A stretch of DNA of 64,000 bases from Anaerostipes rhamnosivorans (GTDB lineage: Bacteria; Bacillota; Clostridia; Lachnospirales; Lachnospiraceae): contig NZ_CP040058.1 of the NCBI RefSeq assembly GCF_005280655.1, forward strand, positions 2,022,001 to 2,086,000, given 5' to 3'. Below the pieces are notes generated by a model. It was not told the DNA's origin, ran no database searches, and saw only the letters and a list, made by a program, of their open reading frames with translations. The position numbers and the translations under genes are program-made. Positions 8,854 to 17,107 of the stretch are shown piece after piece. How positions within the stretch are numbered: position 1 is the first letter of the stretch; every line of letters begins with the position of its first letter.

Positions 8854-9332
8854 GACTTCTCCCTCGCTGGTTTTGTCACATCAATCCACTCCCTTGCCTG
8901 TGAACAGGTAAACAATTCTTCTTTCGTGAGTTCAATAGCTGAACTTGCGCTCCCGCAGGCCGGAAAAACAGTCTGAAACCGCTGTAAGGACCGATCCAGA
9001 TAAACTTTTGCCCCCTCCGGATTCGCAAACGGGCAGACACCGCCTCTTTCATGGCCCGTCAGTGCTTCTACATCTTCTCCCCTGAGCATCTTTGCCTTCA
9101 TTCCGAAGAAAGATTTAAACTTTTTATTATCAATTTTAACGTCTCCGGCCGTCACGATGAGAATGCATCCTTCCTCCTGCCCATAAAACGACAAGGTCTT
9201 GGCGATCCTGGCCTCCGCAACTCCCAGGGCTTTTGACGCAAGCTCTACTGTAGCGCTGGAAACCTCAAACTCTTTAGCCCTCTCGTCCATACCATATAAT
9301 TTTAAATAATTCCTGACTGCTGTTACTGACAT
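8850..9332 (-). CDS. YbaK/EbsC-type aminoacyl-tRNA deacylase
   Basis: A 160-residue protein of the YbaK/ProX editing superfamily, which hydrolyses mischarged tRNA (for example Cys- or Ala-tRNAPro) in trans. The signature includes VAEARIAKTLSFYG, the conserved Lys in GDVKIDNKKFKSFFGMK, and GGVCPFANPEGAKVYLD near residue 95-112. That last segment is the GxxxP loop forming the active site. The exact mischarged substrate cannot be assigned. The ribosome site AAAGGATG precedes ATG 9332. It is the first gene of the ybaK-rlmH-regulator run; about 110 bp upstream lies the terminator of the metallopeptidase gene. Confidence 0.88.
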   Translation of the reverse strand: MSVTAVRNYLKLYGMDERAKEFEVSSATVELASKALGVAEARIAKTLSFYGQEEGCILIVTAGDVKIDNKKFKSFFGMKAKMLRGEDVEALTGHERGGVCPFANPEGAKVYLDRSLQRFQTVFPACGSASSAIELTKEELFTCSQAREWIDVTKPAREKS

Positions 9333-9442
9333 GTCCTATCATCCTTTCTGTCCTTTTCGTTTTCTTTTGATTATTTTAAGCTTTCTATGACCAAATGACA
9401 AGCCACTTCATCTCCCCAACTTTCCTATCGAACAAAGAAAAA

Positions 9443-9479
9443 CCCGGAGCCTGAAACACGAAATGTTTCAGACTCCGGG
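9443..9479 (-). terminator. Intrinsic terminator of the metallopeptidase gene
   Basis: Arms CCCGGAG+CTGAAACA (9443-9458) and TGTTTCAG+CTCCGGG (9464-9479), with one mismatch pair and a 5-nt loop. On the minus strand it is followed by TTTTTC and lies 18 bp after the stop codon at 9498. Confidence 0.9.
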
Positions 9480-9497
9480 CAAATGGAATCAATAAGC

Positions 9498-10202
9498 TTA
9501 ATCGTCCCTGCTGCCTCCGAATAAAAGCACCAGACGGAGAAGACTTAAAACAGCTGCCGCCGCAGACGCCACATAGGTCAAAGCTGCCGCTGACAACACC
9601 TTTCTTGTATCCTCCAGTTCATCCTCGTACATCATAGCAGAACCCCGCAAAGCCTTCAGCGCACGACTTGACGCATTAAACTCTACTGGCAGCGTCACCA
9701 GCTGAAAAAGTACAGCCAGAGAAAACAGCAGAATCCCTATGTTCAGCAATGTCTGGTTAGCTCCTAACACAATACCAAGAATAATAAATACCCATGAGAG
9801 GTTGGAACCAATACTTGCTGCCGGTACCAGGCTTCCACGGATCTTTAAAGGGGCATAGGATTCTTTATCCTGCATCGCATGACCACACTCATGTGCCGCG
9901 ACTCCGATCGCCGCAACGGATGTGGCGTTGTAGGTTGCGTCGGAAAGCCTCAAAACCTTACTCCTTGGATCATAATGGTCAGTCAGATTGCCGGACACAC
10001 GCTCCACCACTACATCAAAGATTCCTGCCTGATTTAAAATCTTTGTAGCCGCCTGCGCTCCAGTCAGCCCGGTGTGGCTGTGTACCTTGGAATACCGGCT
10101 GAATGTTGAGTTCATCTTACCGGATGCAATCAATGTGATAATGATGCCGATAATGATCAATATATACGTTGGGTCCCAAAAAACTCCATACATAGGAAAC
10201 AT
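9498..10202 (-). CDS. Neutral zinc metallopeptidase, YugP family (membrane)
   Basis: A 234-residue membrane protein. A hydrophobic N-terminal segment (about residues 12-27) precedes the zinc-binding motif AAHECGHAMQ at about 106-115, which supplies two His ligands and the catalytic Glu. Two or three helices follow (about 125-150, 155-175, 210-228). The order matches the YugP/DUF2268-like peptidases found in most Firmicutes, whose physiological substrate is poorly known; a role in membrane protein turnover is inference. It is a monocistronic unit with AAGGAAGG upstream of ATG 10202 and a strong terminator behind it. Confidence 0.9.
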   Translation of the reverse strand: MFPMYGVFWDPTYILIIIGIIITLIASGKMNSTFSRYSKVHSHTGLTGAQAATKILNQAGIFDVVVERVSGNLTDHYDPRSKVLRLSDATYNATSVAAIGVAAHECGHAMQDKESYAPLKIRGSLVPAASIGSNLSWVFIILGIVLGANQTLLNIGILLFSLAVLFQLVTLPVEFNASSRALKALRGSAMMYEDELEDTRKVLSAAALTYVASAAAAVLSLLRLVLLFGGSRDD

Positions 10203-10409
10203 AATTAATACCTTCCTTCTCCATAGGCCTGTGTACTCCGGCCTTCTTAGTTATCTGTCTTCTTCACCGGATAAAACCCGGTCTGTTGTAAGATGCATTA
10301 TATCTGTCTAAGGAATTAAAATCAATAGAATTTATAGTAATTTAAGATTTTTTATACTAACATTCTATCCTTCCAGGTAAAATTTCATGCAGGAATTGCT
10401 GTACTCCCG

Positions 10410-10964
10410 TTATCTTCTAATTTTTACCGCTTTTGTTTTGCTGTAACTGCTATATATCTTTTTACCGTCTGCCGTTTTATATGCTCTCATACGGATCCAA
10501 TACTTATTCCCCTTCTTGAGTTTAGATACGATTTTCTTAGATAAGGTTCTCTTTACCGTATACTTTTTCAGCTTTTTAAATTTTGAGTTGGATGCCACAT
10601 AGATCACATACCCGCTTGCCCTTTTGTTTCTCTTCCAGCTTATCTGCAGTTTCTTTTTCTTGATATTTTTAGCTTGCACTGCCGGACGCTTCGGTGTTAT
10701 TGTAACCGTAATGTTTTTTGAGGCACTTCCATAAATCCCTGACTTTGGAACAGACGCTTTCACCACAGCTTTTCCTGTCCCTCTAACCGTCACATAACCT
10801 CTGCTGTTTACAGAAGCCACTTTACCATTACTTGATTTATAAGCAAGTACTCCAGACCCTGGCGTCTTGGCATTTAACTTAAATGATTTGGAGCCGTATA
10901 CTTTTTTGTAGGAAACTATCCCTGTAATTTTACGCGGGATAGAGCTTTGCTTATATATTGCTTT
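10410..10964 (-). pseudogene. Remnant of a secreted Big2/fibronectin-III surface protein
   Basis: The frame is open from an in-frame TAA at 10965-10967 to the stop at 10410, about 184 codons. It reads as the C-terminal part of a surface protein: a bacterial Ig-like (Big2) domain (YGSKSFKLNAKTPG through SGVLAYKSSNGKV, and VTVRGTGKAVVKA), then a Lys/Arg-rich Fn3-like domain (KKLQISWKRNKRASGYVIY and YWIRMRAYK). No ATG occurs upstream in frame and there is no signal peptide or ribosome site. The only possible start, GTG at 10820, falls inside the Ig domain. I therefore read it as a 5'-truncated gene. A living truncated protein from the GTG is possible but unlikely. Confidence 0.7.
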
Positions 10965-11002
10965 TTATCAAATACCGCTCCATATCACTATTATAACATA
11001 AA

Positions 11003-11043
11003 AAGACCTTTCATTGAGGTGTTGTTCCTCAATGAAAGGTCTT
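11003..11043 (-). terminator. Intrinsic terminator after yebC
   Basis: Perfect 17-bp arms (11003-11019 and 11027-11043) with a 7-nt loop, followed by CTTTTTAT on the minus strand. It lies 15 bp past the yebC stop codon. Confidence 0.92.
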
Positions 11044-11057
11044 CTGGTTTATCAGAA

Positions 11058-11786
11058 TTATTCGTCCCAATTGTGCCAGACATCCTGAACATCATCGTCT
11101 TCTTCCAGTAAATCTAATGTCTTCTGAAGATTCTTGATATCGTCTTCCGAGGTGAGATCTACCATGGTATTCGGGATCATGGTCACTTCCGCGCTGGCCA
11201 TCTCAATGGACTCTGCCTCCAGTGCTTCCCTGACTTTAGAAAAATCATCCGGATCTGTAACGATCTCATAGCTGTCTTCCTCCGCAGCAAAATCTTCTGC
11301 CCCTGCGTCCAATGCGGTCATCATCAGATCGTCCTCATCCATCTCACAGTCTTCTTTTGCGATCAGGATCTGGCCTTTCTTTTCAAACATATAGGAAACG
11401 CATCCCGGTGTTCCGATGCTGCCGCTCCCCTTTGTAAAGGCGCTCCTTACATTGGAAGCCGTCCTGTTTTTGTTGTCTGTCAGAGCTTCCACGATGATGG
11501 CAACTCCGCTTGGGCCGTATCCTTCATATGTAATTGATTCATAGTTGACAGCGTTTGCGTCCCCCGCCGCCTTTTTGATGCTTCGGTCAATGGTGTCATT
11601 GGGCATATTATTGGCCTTTGCCTTAGCCACAATGTCACGGAGCCGGCTGTTGTTTTCCGGATCCGCTCCGCCTTCCTTAACTGCCACTGCGATCTCTCTG
11701 CCAAGCTTTGTAAAGATCTTTCCCTTTTTTGCATCGTTCTTTTCTTTTTTGTGTTTGATATTCGCAAACTTACTATGTCCTGACAT
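11058..11786 (-). CDS. yebC: YebC/PmpR-family protein
   Basis: A 242-residue protein of the highly conserved YebC/TACO1 family (usual length 240-250). It begins [14 protein letters not shown] and contains the family blocks [18 protein letters not shown] and [20 protein letters not shown]. It has a very acidic C-terminus ([17 protein letters not shown]). Members have been described as DNA-binding regulators and, more recently, as factors easing translation of proline-rich stretches; the cytoplasmic role here follows from the family only. It starts 8 bp after the stop of the CBS-domain gene, so the two probably share a transcript that ends at the 17-bp hairpin. Confidence 0.93.
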   Translation of the reverse strand: MSGHSKFANIKHKKEKNDAKKGKIFTKLGREIAVAVKEGGADPENNSRLRDIVAKAKANNMPNDTIDRSIKKAAGDANAVNYESITYEGYGPSGVAIIVEALTDNKNRTASNVRSAFTKGSGSIGTPGCVSYMFEKKGQILIAKEDCEMDEDDLMMTALDAGAEDFAAEEDSYEIVTDPDDFSKVREALEAESIEMASAEVTMIPNTMVDLTSEDDIKNLQKTLDLLEEDDDVQDVWHNWDE

Positions 11787-11794
11787 AACTGTAA

Positions 11795-12745
11795 TTACTC
11801 CTTATCTTTTTCATTTTCTTCTTTTTTGGTGCGCTTCTTCTCCACTTTCACCTGTTTGATCACATTGTCGTGGATATCGACGGACTTAAAAGACCATCCC
11901 TGATAGATGATCTCCACCTCTTCTCCCTGGTCCGGAAGATGGCCCAGCTGGTCAACTAAAAATCCGCTCAGTGTTTCCACTTCTTCTGTGTCAAACTCAA
12001 TCCCGAGAACCTCCTCGATCTTTTCCAGCCTGGTGCTTCCCCTCATCAGAAAAATATCAGCCCATCCAAGCTTGGTGATCTCCCGGTCTTCCACATCATA
12101 CTCATCCAAAATATTTCCCACGATCACTTCCAGCATATCTTCCATGGATACTATGCCTTCGGTCTGGCTGTATTCGTCCACGACGATCGCCATATGGATT
12201 TTCTTTGTCTGCATTTCCTGGAACAATGCCGACAGATTCATGGTTTGATGCACATAAAAAGGCTCTCTGGCAATCTCATAAAGTTCCAGATCCTTATGGT
12301 TTATATAGGCATCGATCACGTCCTTTAAATACAAAACCCCGATGATGTGGTCGATATCTTCCTCGTACAGCGGAAATCTGGAATACGGTTCATCCAGCAT
12401 AAAATGCAGTACTTCCTCCAGAGACATGGTACATCCAATCCCTGCGATCTTCTTTCTGGAAGTCATGACATCGGTAACATCTTTGTCCCCGAACTCAAAA
12501 ATATTGGTGATCATCTTGGCTTCATCTTCCAAGATTGCTCCCTGCTCATGCCCTTCATTGACGATGTTCATGATCTCTTCTTCATACTCATTGTCACCGT
12601 CGTCATCCGCTTCTCGTTCTGTCTGTTCGTTCAGCTTCCCCTTGGGCTTATTTTTGCGTTTTGTTCCAATTATGTAGCCGATGACGGCACCTAACACCAG
12701 CGTCAGCAACGGTATCAGAATCATCATGGCACTTAAATCTTCCAT
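11795..12745 (-). CDS. CorC/HlyC-like CBS-domain protein with one membrane anchor
   Basis: A 316-residue protein. One hydrophobic helix (about residues 6-26) is followed by a Lys/Glu-rich linker, an ANC-loop-like start ([23 protein letters not shown]), paired CBS domains (about 85-205, with [11 protein letters not shown] and [14 protein letters not shown]) and a C-terminal CorC_HlyC transporter-associated domain (about 220-300). Full-size CNNM/CorB relatives carry a 200-residue DUF21 channel domain, which is missing here. CBS pairs bind adenine nucleotides and are tied to Mg2+/Co2+ handling. ATG 12745 has AAAGGAG 6 bp upstream and is preferred over 12751. Confidence 0.87.
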   Translation of the reverse strand: MEDLSAMMILIPLLTLVLGAVIGYIIGTKRKNKPKGKLNEQTEREADDDGDNEYEEEIMNIVNEGHEQGAILEDEAKMITNIFEFGDKDVTDVMTSRKKIAGIGCTMSLEEVLHFMLDEPYSRFPLYEEDIDHIIGVLYLKDVIDAYINHKDLELYEIAREPFYVHQTMNLSALFQEMQTKKIHMAIVVDEYSQTEGIVSMEDMLEVIVGNILDEYDVEDREITKLGWADIFLMRGSTRLEKIEEVLGIEFDTEEVETLSGFLVDQLGHLPDQGEEVEIIYQGWSFKSVDIHDNVIKQVKVEKKRTKKEENEKDKE

Positions 12746-12814
12746 ATACATCTCCTTTATTCATCAGTCGTAATAAAATATACCATTTTACGAAGAAAAG
12801 GTCAATCTGTCCAT

Positions 12815-13162
12815 CTATGTATCAAGACTTAAACTGATCCTTAATGCCTTGTCAACTTTCTCTAATATAGAACTGTTCAGATGACAGACCTTTTCTCTGA
12901 GCCGGCTTTTATCAATCGTCCTAATCTGTTCTAACAGTATGACGGAATCTTTTTCCAGCTGGCATTTCCGGCAGTCCACCGGCACATGGGTCGGAAGCTT
13001 TGCCTTGTTCATCTTGCTGGTGATCGCTGCGCAGATCACCGTCGGACTGTAGCGGTTGCCGGCATCGTTCTGTAAAATAATGACCGGACGGACGCCTCCC
13101 TGCTCTGAGCCAACCACAGGCCTCAAATCCGCATAAAAAATATCTCCTCGCTTAATTACCAT
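12815..13162 (-). CDS. mazF: MazF/PemK-family mRNA endoribonuclease (no adjacent antitoxin)
   Basis: A 115-residue toxin very like B. subtilis EndoA/MazF. It contains [40 protein letters not shown] and [16 protein letters not shown]. MazF enzymes cut single-stranded mRNA at short U/A-rich sites as homodimers. ATG 13162 reproduces the family N-terminus (MVIKRGD); a GTG at 13174 is possible. It follows alr, as ndoA follows alr-ndoAI in Bacillus. However, the 126 bp between alr and mazF cannot encode the usual roughly 90-residue antitoxin, so inhibition must come from elsewhere or the RNase is used as an orphan regulator. Confidence 0.93.
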   Translation of the reverse strand: MVIKRGDIFYADLRPVVGSEQGGVRPVIILQNDAGNRYSPTVICAAITSKMNKAKLPTHVPVDCRKCQLEKDSVILLEQIRTIDKSRLREKVCHLNSSILEKVDKALRISLSLDT

Positions 13163-13288
13163 AAGCCTAATCACTCTCCATCTCTTTCATAATAGTTTAT
13201 GAAGAGTATTAACATTTCTTTCAGTTCTATTCAATATATATTCCATTTTCACCTGTTTTCCGGCTTGCTGTGTAAAGGACATGGATTT

Positions 13289-14458
13289 CTAATCTTCCAG
13301 ATAGTCAACTGCTTCTTTTGCTTTGCCGTCCTGAAAATACACCCGTGGGACCCGCTTCCCGATCCCACACACGAATTCATAATTAAAGGATCCCGCCAGA
13401 TTGGCTGCCTCTTCTACTGATATGTTCTTGTCTCCGTCGGTACCTACCAAGGTGACCTGATCCATGACACAAACACCTTCGATATCCGTTACATCCACCA
13501 TAAACTGGTCCATACAGATTCTCCCGATGATCGGTGCATACTGTCCTCGGATGATCACTCTCCCTTTGGAAGATAGTGCCCTGGGATAACCATCCGCATA
13601 GCCTACCGGGATCGTTGCGATCTTAGTCTTTCTTTCTGTGACAAAGGTCGATCCGTAGCTGACCCCTTCCCCCGGCTCCACTTCCTTTACATGGATCACG
13701 TGGCTGATCAGGGAAAGGGCCGGCCTCAAATCAATGGCCGACTTGTCTACCTCTTCGGAGGGATACAGTCCGTAGGTAATGATCCCGGAACGCACCATAT
13801 CCATACGGCAGTCGCAAAGATCCATGATAGCGGCACTGTTGGAAACATGCTTGACCGGGATCTCGATTCCTTTGTCCTCAAGACTCCGCACAAATTGATC
13901 AAATAGCTCCTTCTGATGTCTGGCCGATGTCTTATCTTCCTCATCCGCGCATGCAAAGTGGGTGAAGATGCCCTGAATCTTTATATTCGGAAGCTTTTGT
14001 ATCCGCTCCACCTGCGAAACGGATTCCTCCGTCGGTTTAAATCCAATCCGGTTCATTCCAGTGTCCACCTTGATATGTATGTTTGCATCTTTTTTCATCG
14101 TCACCGCAAACTTGGAGATTGCCTCCGCCATATCATAGGAAAACACCGTCTGCTCTATCTCATGCTGAATCAAAGAGGCATACTGGTATTCTGAAGTATA
14201 ACCCAGGATCAGTATGGGCTTTGTTATTCCCTGTTTCCTCAGGGCGATCCCTTCCTCTATGATCGCCACTGCAAACCCGTCAACGCCGATCTTGTTTAAT
14301 GCCTTTGCCACCGGAACTGCCCCGTGGCCGTATCCGTCCGCCTTGATCACCGGCATAATCTTCGTGTCCGTTCCAACAATGTTCTTTATCTCACTGATAT
14401 TGTGGCAGATCGCATCCAAGTCTATGGCTGCATACACTCTATAGTATTGATTCATCAT
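13289..14458 (-). CDS. alr: Alanine racemase
   Basis: A 389-residue PLP enzyme interconverting L- and D-alanine for peptidoglycan. The PLP-binding lysine is K39 in MPVIKADGYGHG. The second catalytic residue is the Tyr in GEGVSYGSTF (about residue 270), and the C-terminal beta domain carries RICMDQFMVDVTDI. Length and domain order are normal. Ribosome site AGGAGG lies 5 bp before ATG 14458. The gene overlaps the 3' end of the nnr gene by 20 bp and precedes mazF, preserving the acpS-nnr-alr-mazF order common in Firmicutes. Confidence 0.96.
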   Translation of the reverse strand: MMNQYYRVYAAIDLDAICHNISEIKNIVGTDTKIMPVIKADGYGHGAVPVAKALNKIGVDGFAVAIIEEGIALRKQGITKPILILGYTSEYQYASLIQHEIEQTVFSYDMAEAISKFAVTMKKDANIHIKVDTGMNRIGFKPTEESVSQVERIQKLPNIKIQGIFTHFACADEEDKTSARHQKELFDQFVRSLEDKGIEIPVKHVSNSAAIMDLCDCRMDMVRSGIITYGLYPSEEVDKSAIDLRPALSLISHVIHVKEVEPGEGVSYGSTFVTERKTKIATIPVGYADGYPRALSSKGRVIIRGQYAPIIGRICMDQFMVDVTDIEGVCVMDQVTLVGTDGDKNISVEEAANLAGSFNYEFVCGIGKRVPRVYFQDGKAKEAVDYLED

Positions 14459-15920
14459 TGATTCCTCCTAAAATACTGCTGAGAGCTTCTATGATGTCGG
14501 AAGCCAGCATACTGTCATATCCAAGTCTCTTTGCGGCCTCGTCTCCCGCAAGGCCGTGGACGTACACACCCAGAGCCGCAGCTTCCAACGGTTCCATGGC
14601 CCGTCCTAAAAGGCTTGTGATGATGCCGCCCAGCACATCGCCGCTTCCTCCCGTGGCCATTCCGTGATTTCCGCTGCAGTTGTAGTAAACAGGCTCATCT
14701 GCTGACACTACCAGTGTTGTGGCATCTTTGAGCACCACCACACTTTGAAACAGGTCCGCTGCACGATGTGCTGTTTCAGGCAGGTTTTCTTTCACCTCTT
14801 CTGCTGATGTCTCCAGCAGTCTTGCTGCCTCCTTAAGATGCGGTGTCAAAATGCACCCGGCCGGATAATCGATCCGCAGCTTGTAATGGCTGACCGTATT
14901 TAAACCGTCTGCGTCCAGAACAAGTGGTTTTGTTCCGTCGGACAGTACGGTTTCTAAAAGCCTTTTTGTCCGCTCAGATACGCCCATTCCAGGACCGAAT
15001 AAAATACAATCACACCATCTAAGAGAAGCTTTTAGATCTTCCTCTGCCCCGAACAGCACTTCCGGAAGCATGGACAGAAGGATCGGGCGGTTGGAGGCGT
15101 GGGAAATCACCTTTACCAGCCCGCTGCCCATGCGCAGGGCACTTTTTGCCGCGAAATAGGCCGCTCCTGACATGGATTCATTGCCTGCAACGATCAGGAC
15201 CTTCCCATAGGTTCCTTTGTGGGAATCTGCGGTCCTTTTGGGCAGTCTTTTAAGATCTTTTCTGTCATAAGTAAATCCCCGGGCATATTTTTTTAAAGTC
15301 TGGTCAAAGAAACCAATCCTCTCCACAAAAAGCCGGCCTGTATGATCCTTGCCCGGATAGAGAAGATGCCCCGCTTTTGGGCCTCCAAACGTCACTGTGG
15401 CATCCGCTTTGACAGCACACCCAAGGACCTTTCCCGTATCCCCGCTGATGCCTGAGGGAATATCCACGGACATTACCTTGGCTTTGCTTGCATTGATTGC
15501 CTCTATGGCAGTACGGTACGAACCAGAGATCTTTCTGGAAAGCCCCACACCGAACAGCCCCTCCAGGATCCAGTCATAATCATTATAGTTGACACTGGTT
15601 TCCGCCTCATAACCCAGTCGGTTTAAGATGCCCAGCTGGGTCTTTAAGTCTTTGGATGCCTTTTCAAGATTTCCTACCACCGCGAAATCTACTGAGTAGC
15701 CTTCCTCCAAAAGAATCCTGGCCGCCGCCAGCGCATCCCCTCCGTTGTTTCCGCATCCTGCCACGGACAGAATCCTGTCCTGTTTTTGGACAGAAGCCTT
15801 AATCCTGCCAGCAATCTTTTCGCTGGCCCGCTCCATCAGTACAAGGCCCGGCACTCCGATGTCTTCTATTGTTTCTTTATCCACGTTCTGCATTTCCTGG
15901 TTTTTTAATACATATTTCAT
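14439..15920 (-). CDS. nnr: Bifunctional NAD(P)H-hydrate epimerase / ADP-dependent dehydratase
   Basis: A 493-residue fused repair enzyme for damaged nicotinamide cofactors. The N-terminal YjeF_N epimerase half (about 1-210) shows AGCGNNGGDALAAARIL and DIPSGISGDTG. The C-terminal ribokinase-like dehydratase half (about 220-493) shows KVLIVAGNESMSGAAYFAA, LDADGLN and GNHGMATGGSGDVLGGII. It restores NADH/NADPH from R- and S-hydrates. ATG 15920 is chosen because it forms an ATGA overlap with the acpS stop and has AGGAG 7 bp upstream; ATG 15926 would leave only 1 bp to the ribosome site. Confidence 0.95.
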   Translation of the reverse strand: MKYVLKNQEMQNVDKETIEDIGVPGLVLMERASEKIAGRIKASVQKQDRILSVAGCGNNGGDALAAARILLEEGYSVDFAVVGNLEKASKDLKTQLGILNRLGYEAETSVNYNDYDWILEGLFGVGLSRKISGSYRTAIEAINASKAKVMSVDIPSGISGDTGKVLGCAVKADATVTFGGPKAGHLLYPGKDHTGRLFVERIGFFDQTLKKYARGFTYDRKDLKRLPKRTADSHKGTYGKVLIVAGNESMSGAAYFAAKSALRMGSGLVKVISHASNRPILLSMLPEVLFGAEEDLKASLRWCDCILFGPGMGVSERTKRLLETVLSDGTKPLVLDADGLNTVSHYKLRIDYPAGCILTPHLKEAARLLETSAEEVKENLPETAHRAADLFQSVVVLKDATTLVVSADEPVYYNCSGNHGMATGGSGDVLGGIITSLLGRAMEPLEAAALGVYVHGLAGDEAAKRLGYDSMLASDIIEALSSILGGINDESIL

Positions 15921-16279
15921 AGACATTCTCCTATGACAAAAGCCTGTGCCAGTTCTCCTGTATTAGTGATTGACACATGAAACTTTGTGATCTTTTGAGC
16001 CGAAGCCATCTGTTTGGCTCTCCCTGAAAGTTTTAAATAAGGCGCTCCTTTTTCATTCCGTAACACTTCGATCTCATAAGGCTCCAATCCGAAGAAGCCG
16101 GTTCCAAATACCTTGGAAACGGCTTCTTTAACTGCAAAATTCCCAGCAAGAGTCGTACTGTCTGAGCCCGCGTACGCCAGTTCTGATTCTGAAAATATCC
16201 GGCTGAGGCCTTTTTTCCTCTCAGTCATCTTCTGAATCCGCCCAATCTCAACAAGATCAGTCCCAATTCCCACGATCAT
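15917..16279 (-). CDS. acpS: Holo-[acyl-carrier-protein] synthase
   Basis: A 120-residue phosphopantetheinyl transferase that loads the CoA-derived arm onto apo-ACP. The Mg2+-binding residues are seen as Asp8 in VGIGTDLVEI and Glu near residue 58 in AGNFAVKEAVSKVFG. Length is typical (about 120-125). The open frame extends to 16426, but those extra codons overlap rex and do not resemble any family, so ATG 16279 is the start. The gene lies 15 bp after rex and couples to nnr through ATGA. Confidence 0.95.
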   Translation of the reverse strand: MIVGIGTDLVEIGRIQKMTERKKGLSRIFSESELAYAGSDSTTLAGNFAVKEAVSKVFGTGFFGLEPYEIEVLRNEKGAPYLKLSGRAKQMASAQKITKFHVSITNTGELAQAFVIGECL

Positions 16280-16293
16280 GACGCTCCTCCCGT

Positions 16294-16956
16294 CTACTCC
16301 CCGGTGTCTTCGTTGTCTTCCCGGCTGTGGATATTGTAAGTCAGTGTCATGAGAGATTCTGCCAGATGCACGTTTTCTACGGTAACGCTGTCCGGCAGTG
16401 TAAGATCCACCGGCGCAAAATTCCAAAAGCCTTTGATGCCCCAGGATGCCAGCTCTTTGGCGATCTTGGGCGCCTGGTCCTGCGGAAGTGTCAGAGCAGC
16501 GATCTTGATCTCATGATTTTTAATAAATTCTTCCATATCATCGATATCGTGAACTTCCACGCCGTGCACAGTGATGCCGATCAGTTTCGGATTCACGTCA
16601 AAAAGCGCGATCACCTGGAATCCGATGCTGTTGTTGTTGAAATCCTGATAGTTGGCCAGTGCCTGGCCGAGATTACCCGCGCCCACGATGATCATCTGGT
16701 TACTCTTATCAAGCCCCAGGATCTTACCGATCTCCACATAAAGATTTTCCACGTTATATCCGTATCCCTGCTGCCCGAAACCTCCAAAATTATTGAGATC
16801 CTGGCGGATCTGGGATGCAGTCACCTTCATCCGCTCACTCAGTTCTTTGGAGGAAATCCTTGTAATGTTCTTTGCTTTCAAGGCTCCCAAATAACGGTAA
16901 TATCTAGGTAATCTCTTTATAACTGCCGGTGATATATTCTTATCCATTGATGACAT
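16294..16956 (-). CDS. rex: Redox-sensing transcriptional repressor Rex
   Basis: A 220-residue dimeric repressor that binds DNA when NAD+ is high and is released by NADH. The N-terminal winged helix (about 1-80, with RMKVTASQIRQDLNNFGGFG) precedes a Rossmann domain (MIIVGAGNLGQALANY near residue 90-105). A domain-swapped C-terminal helix completes the family pattern. In Clostridia it controls fermentation and butyrate genes. A strong ribosome site GGGAGGG precedes ATG 16956. No full Rex operator (TTGTTAA-N4-TTAACAA) was found near its own promoter, so autoregulation is not supported here. Confidence 0.95.
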   Translation of the reverse strand: MSSMDKNISPAVIKRLPRYYRYLGALKAKNITRISSKELSERMKVTASQIRQDLNNFGGFGQQGYGYNVENLYVEIGKILGLDKSNQMIIVGAGNLGQALANYQDFNNNSIGFQVIALFDVNPKLIGITVHGVEVHDIDDMEEFIKNHEIKIAALTLPQDQAPKIAKELASWGIKGFWNFAPVDLTLPDSVTVENVHLAESLMTLTYNIHSREDNEDTGE

Positions 16957-16999
16957 TATTACCCTCCCACTTATTTTATCAACTTCCTAAATTAAATAA

Positions 17000-17028
17000 A
17001 TTATATAAGATTGTCTAATATCTGTCAA
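17000..17028 (-). promoter_or_regulatory. Sigma-A promoter of rex-acpS-nnr-alr-mazF
   Basis: On the minus strand, TTGACA (17023-17028) and TATAAT (17000-17005) are separated by exactly 17 bp. This is a consensus vegetative promoter about 45 bp before the rex start codon. Confidence 0.88.
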
Positions 17029-17107
17029 ACTTTTAGTGCGTTTTTTCAGAAATTATGTTATGCTAATAAAGAATTTTTATTGCTAAGAAGTTTTGAAGGA
17101 GTACACT

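Noticed and set aside
11480..11859. Frames antisense to or offset within yebC
   Set aside because: They are out-of-frame shadows of a well-conserved gene.
16280..16426. Longer start for acpS
   Set aside because: The extension lies within the rex coding sequence; ATG 16279 gives the exact family start.
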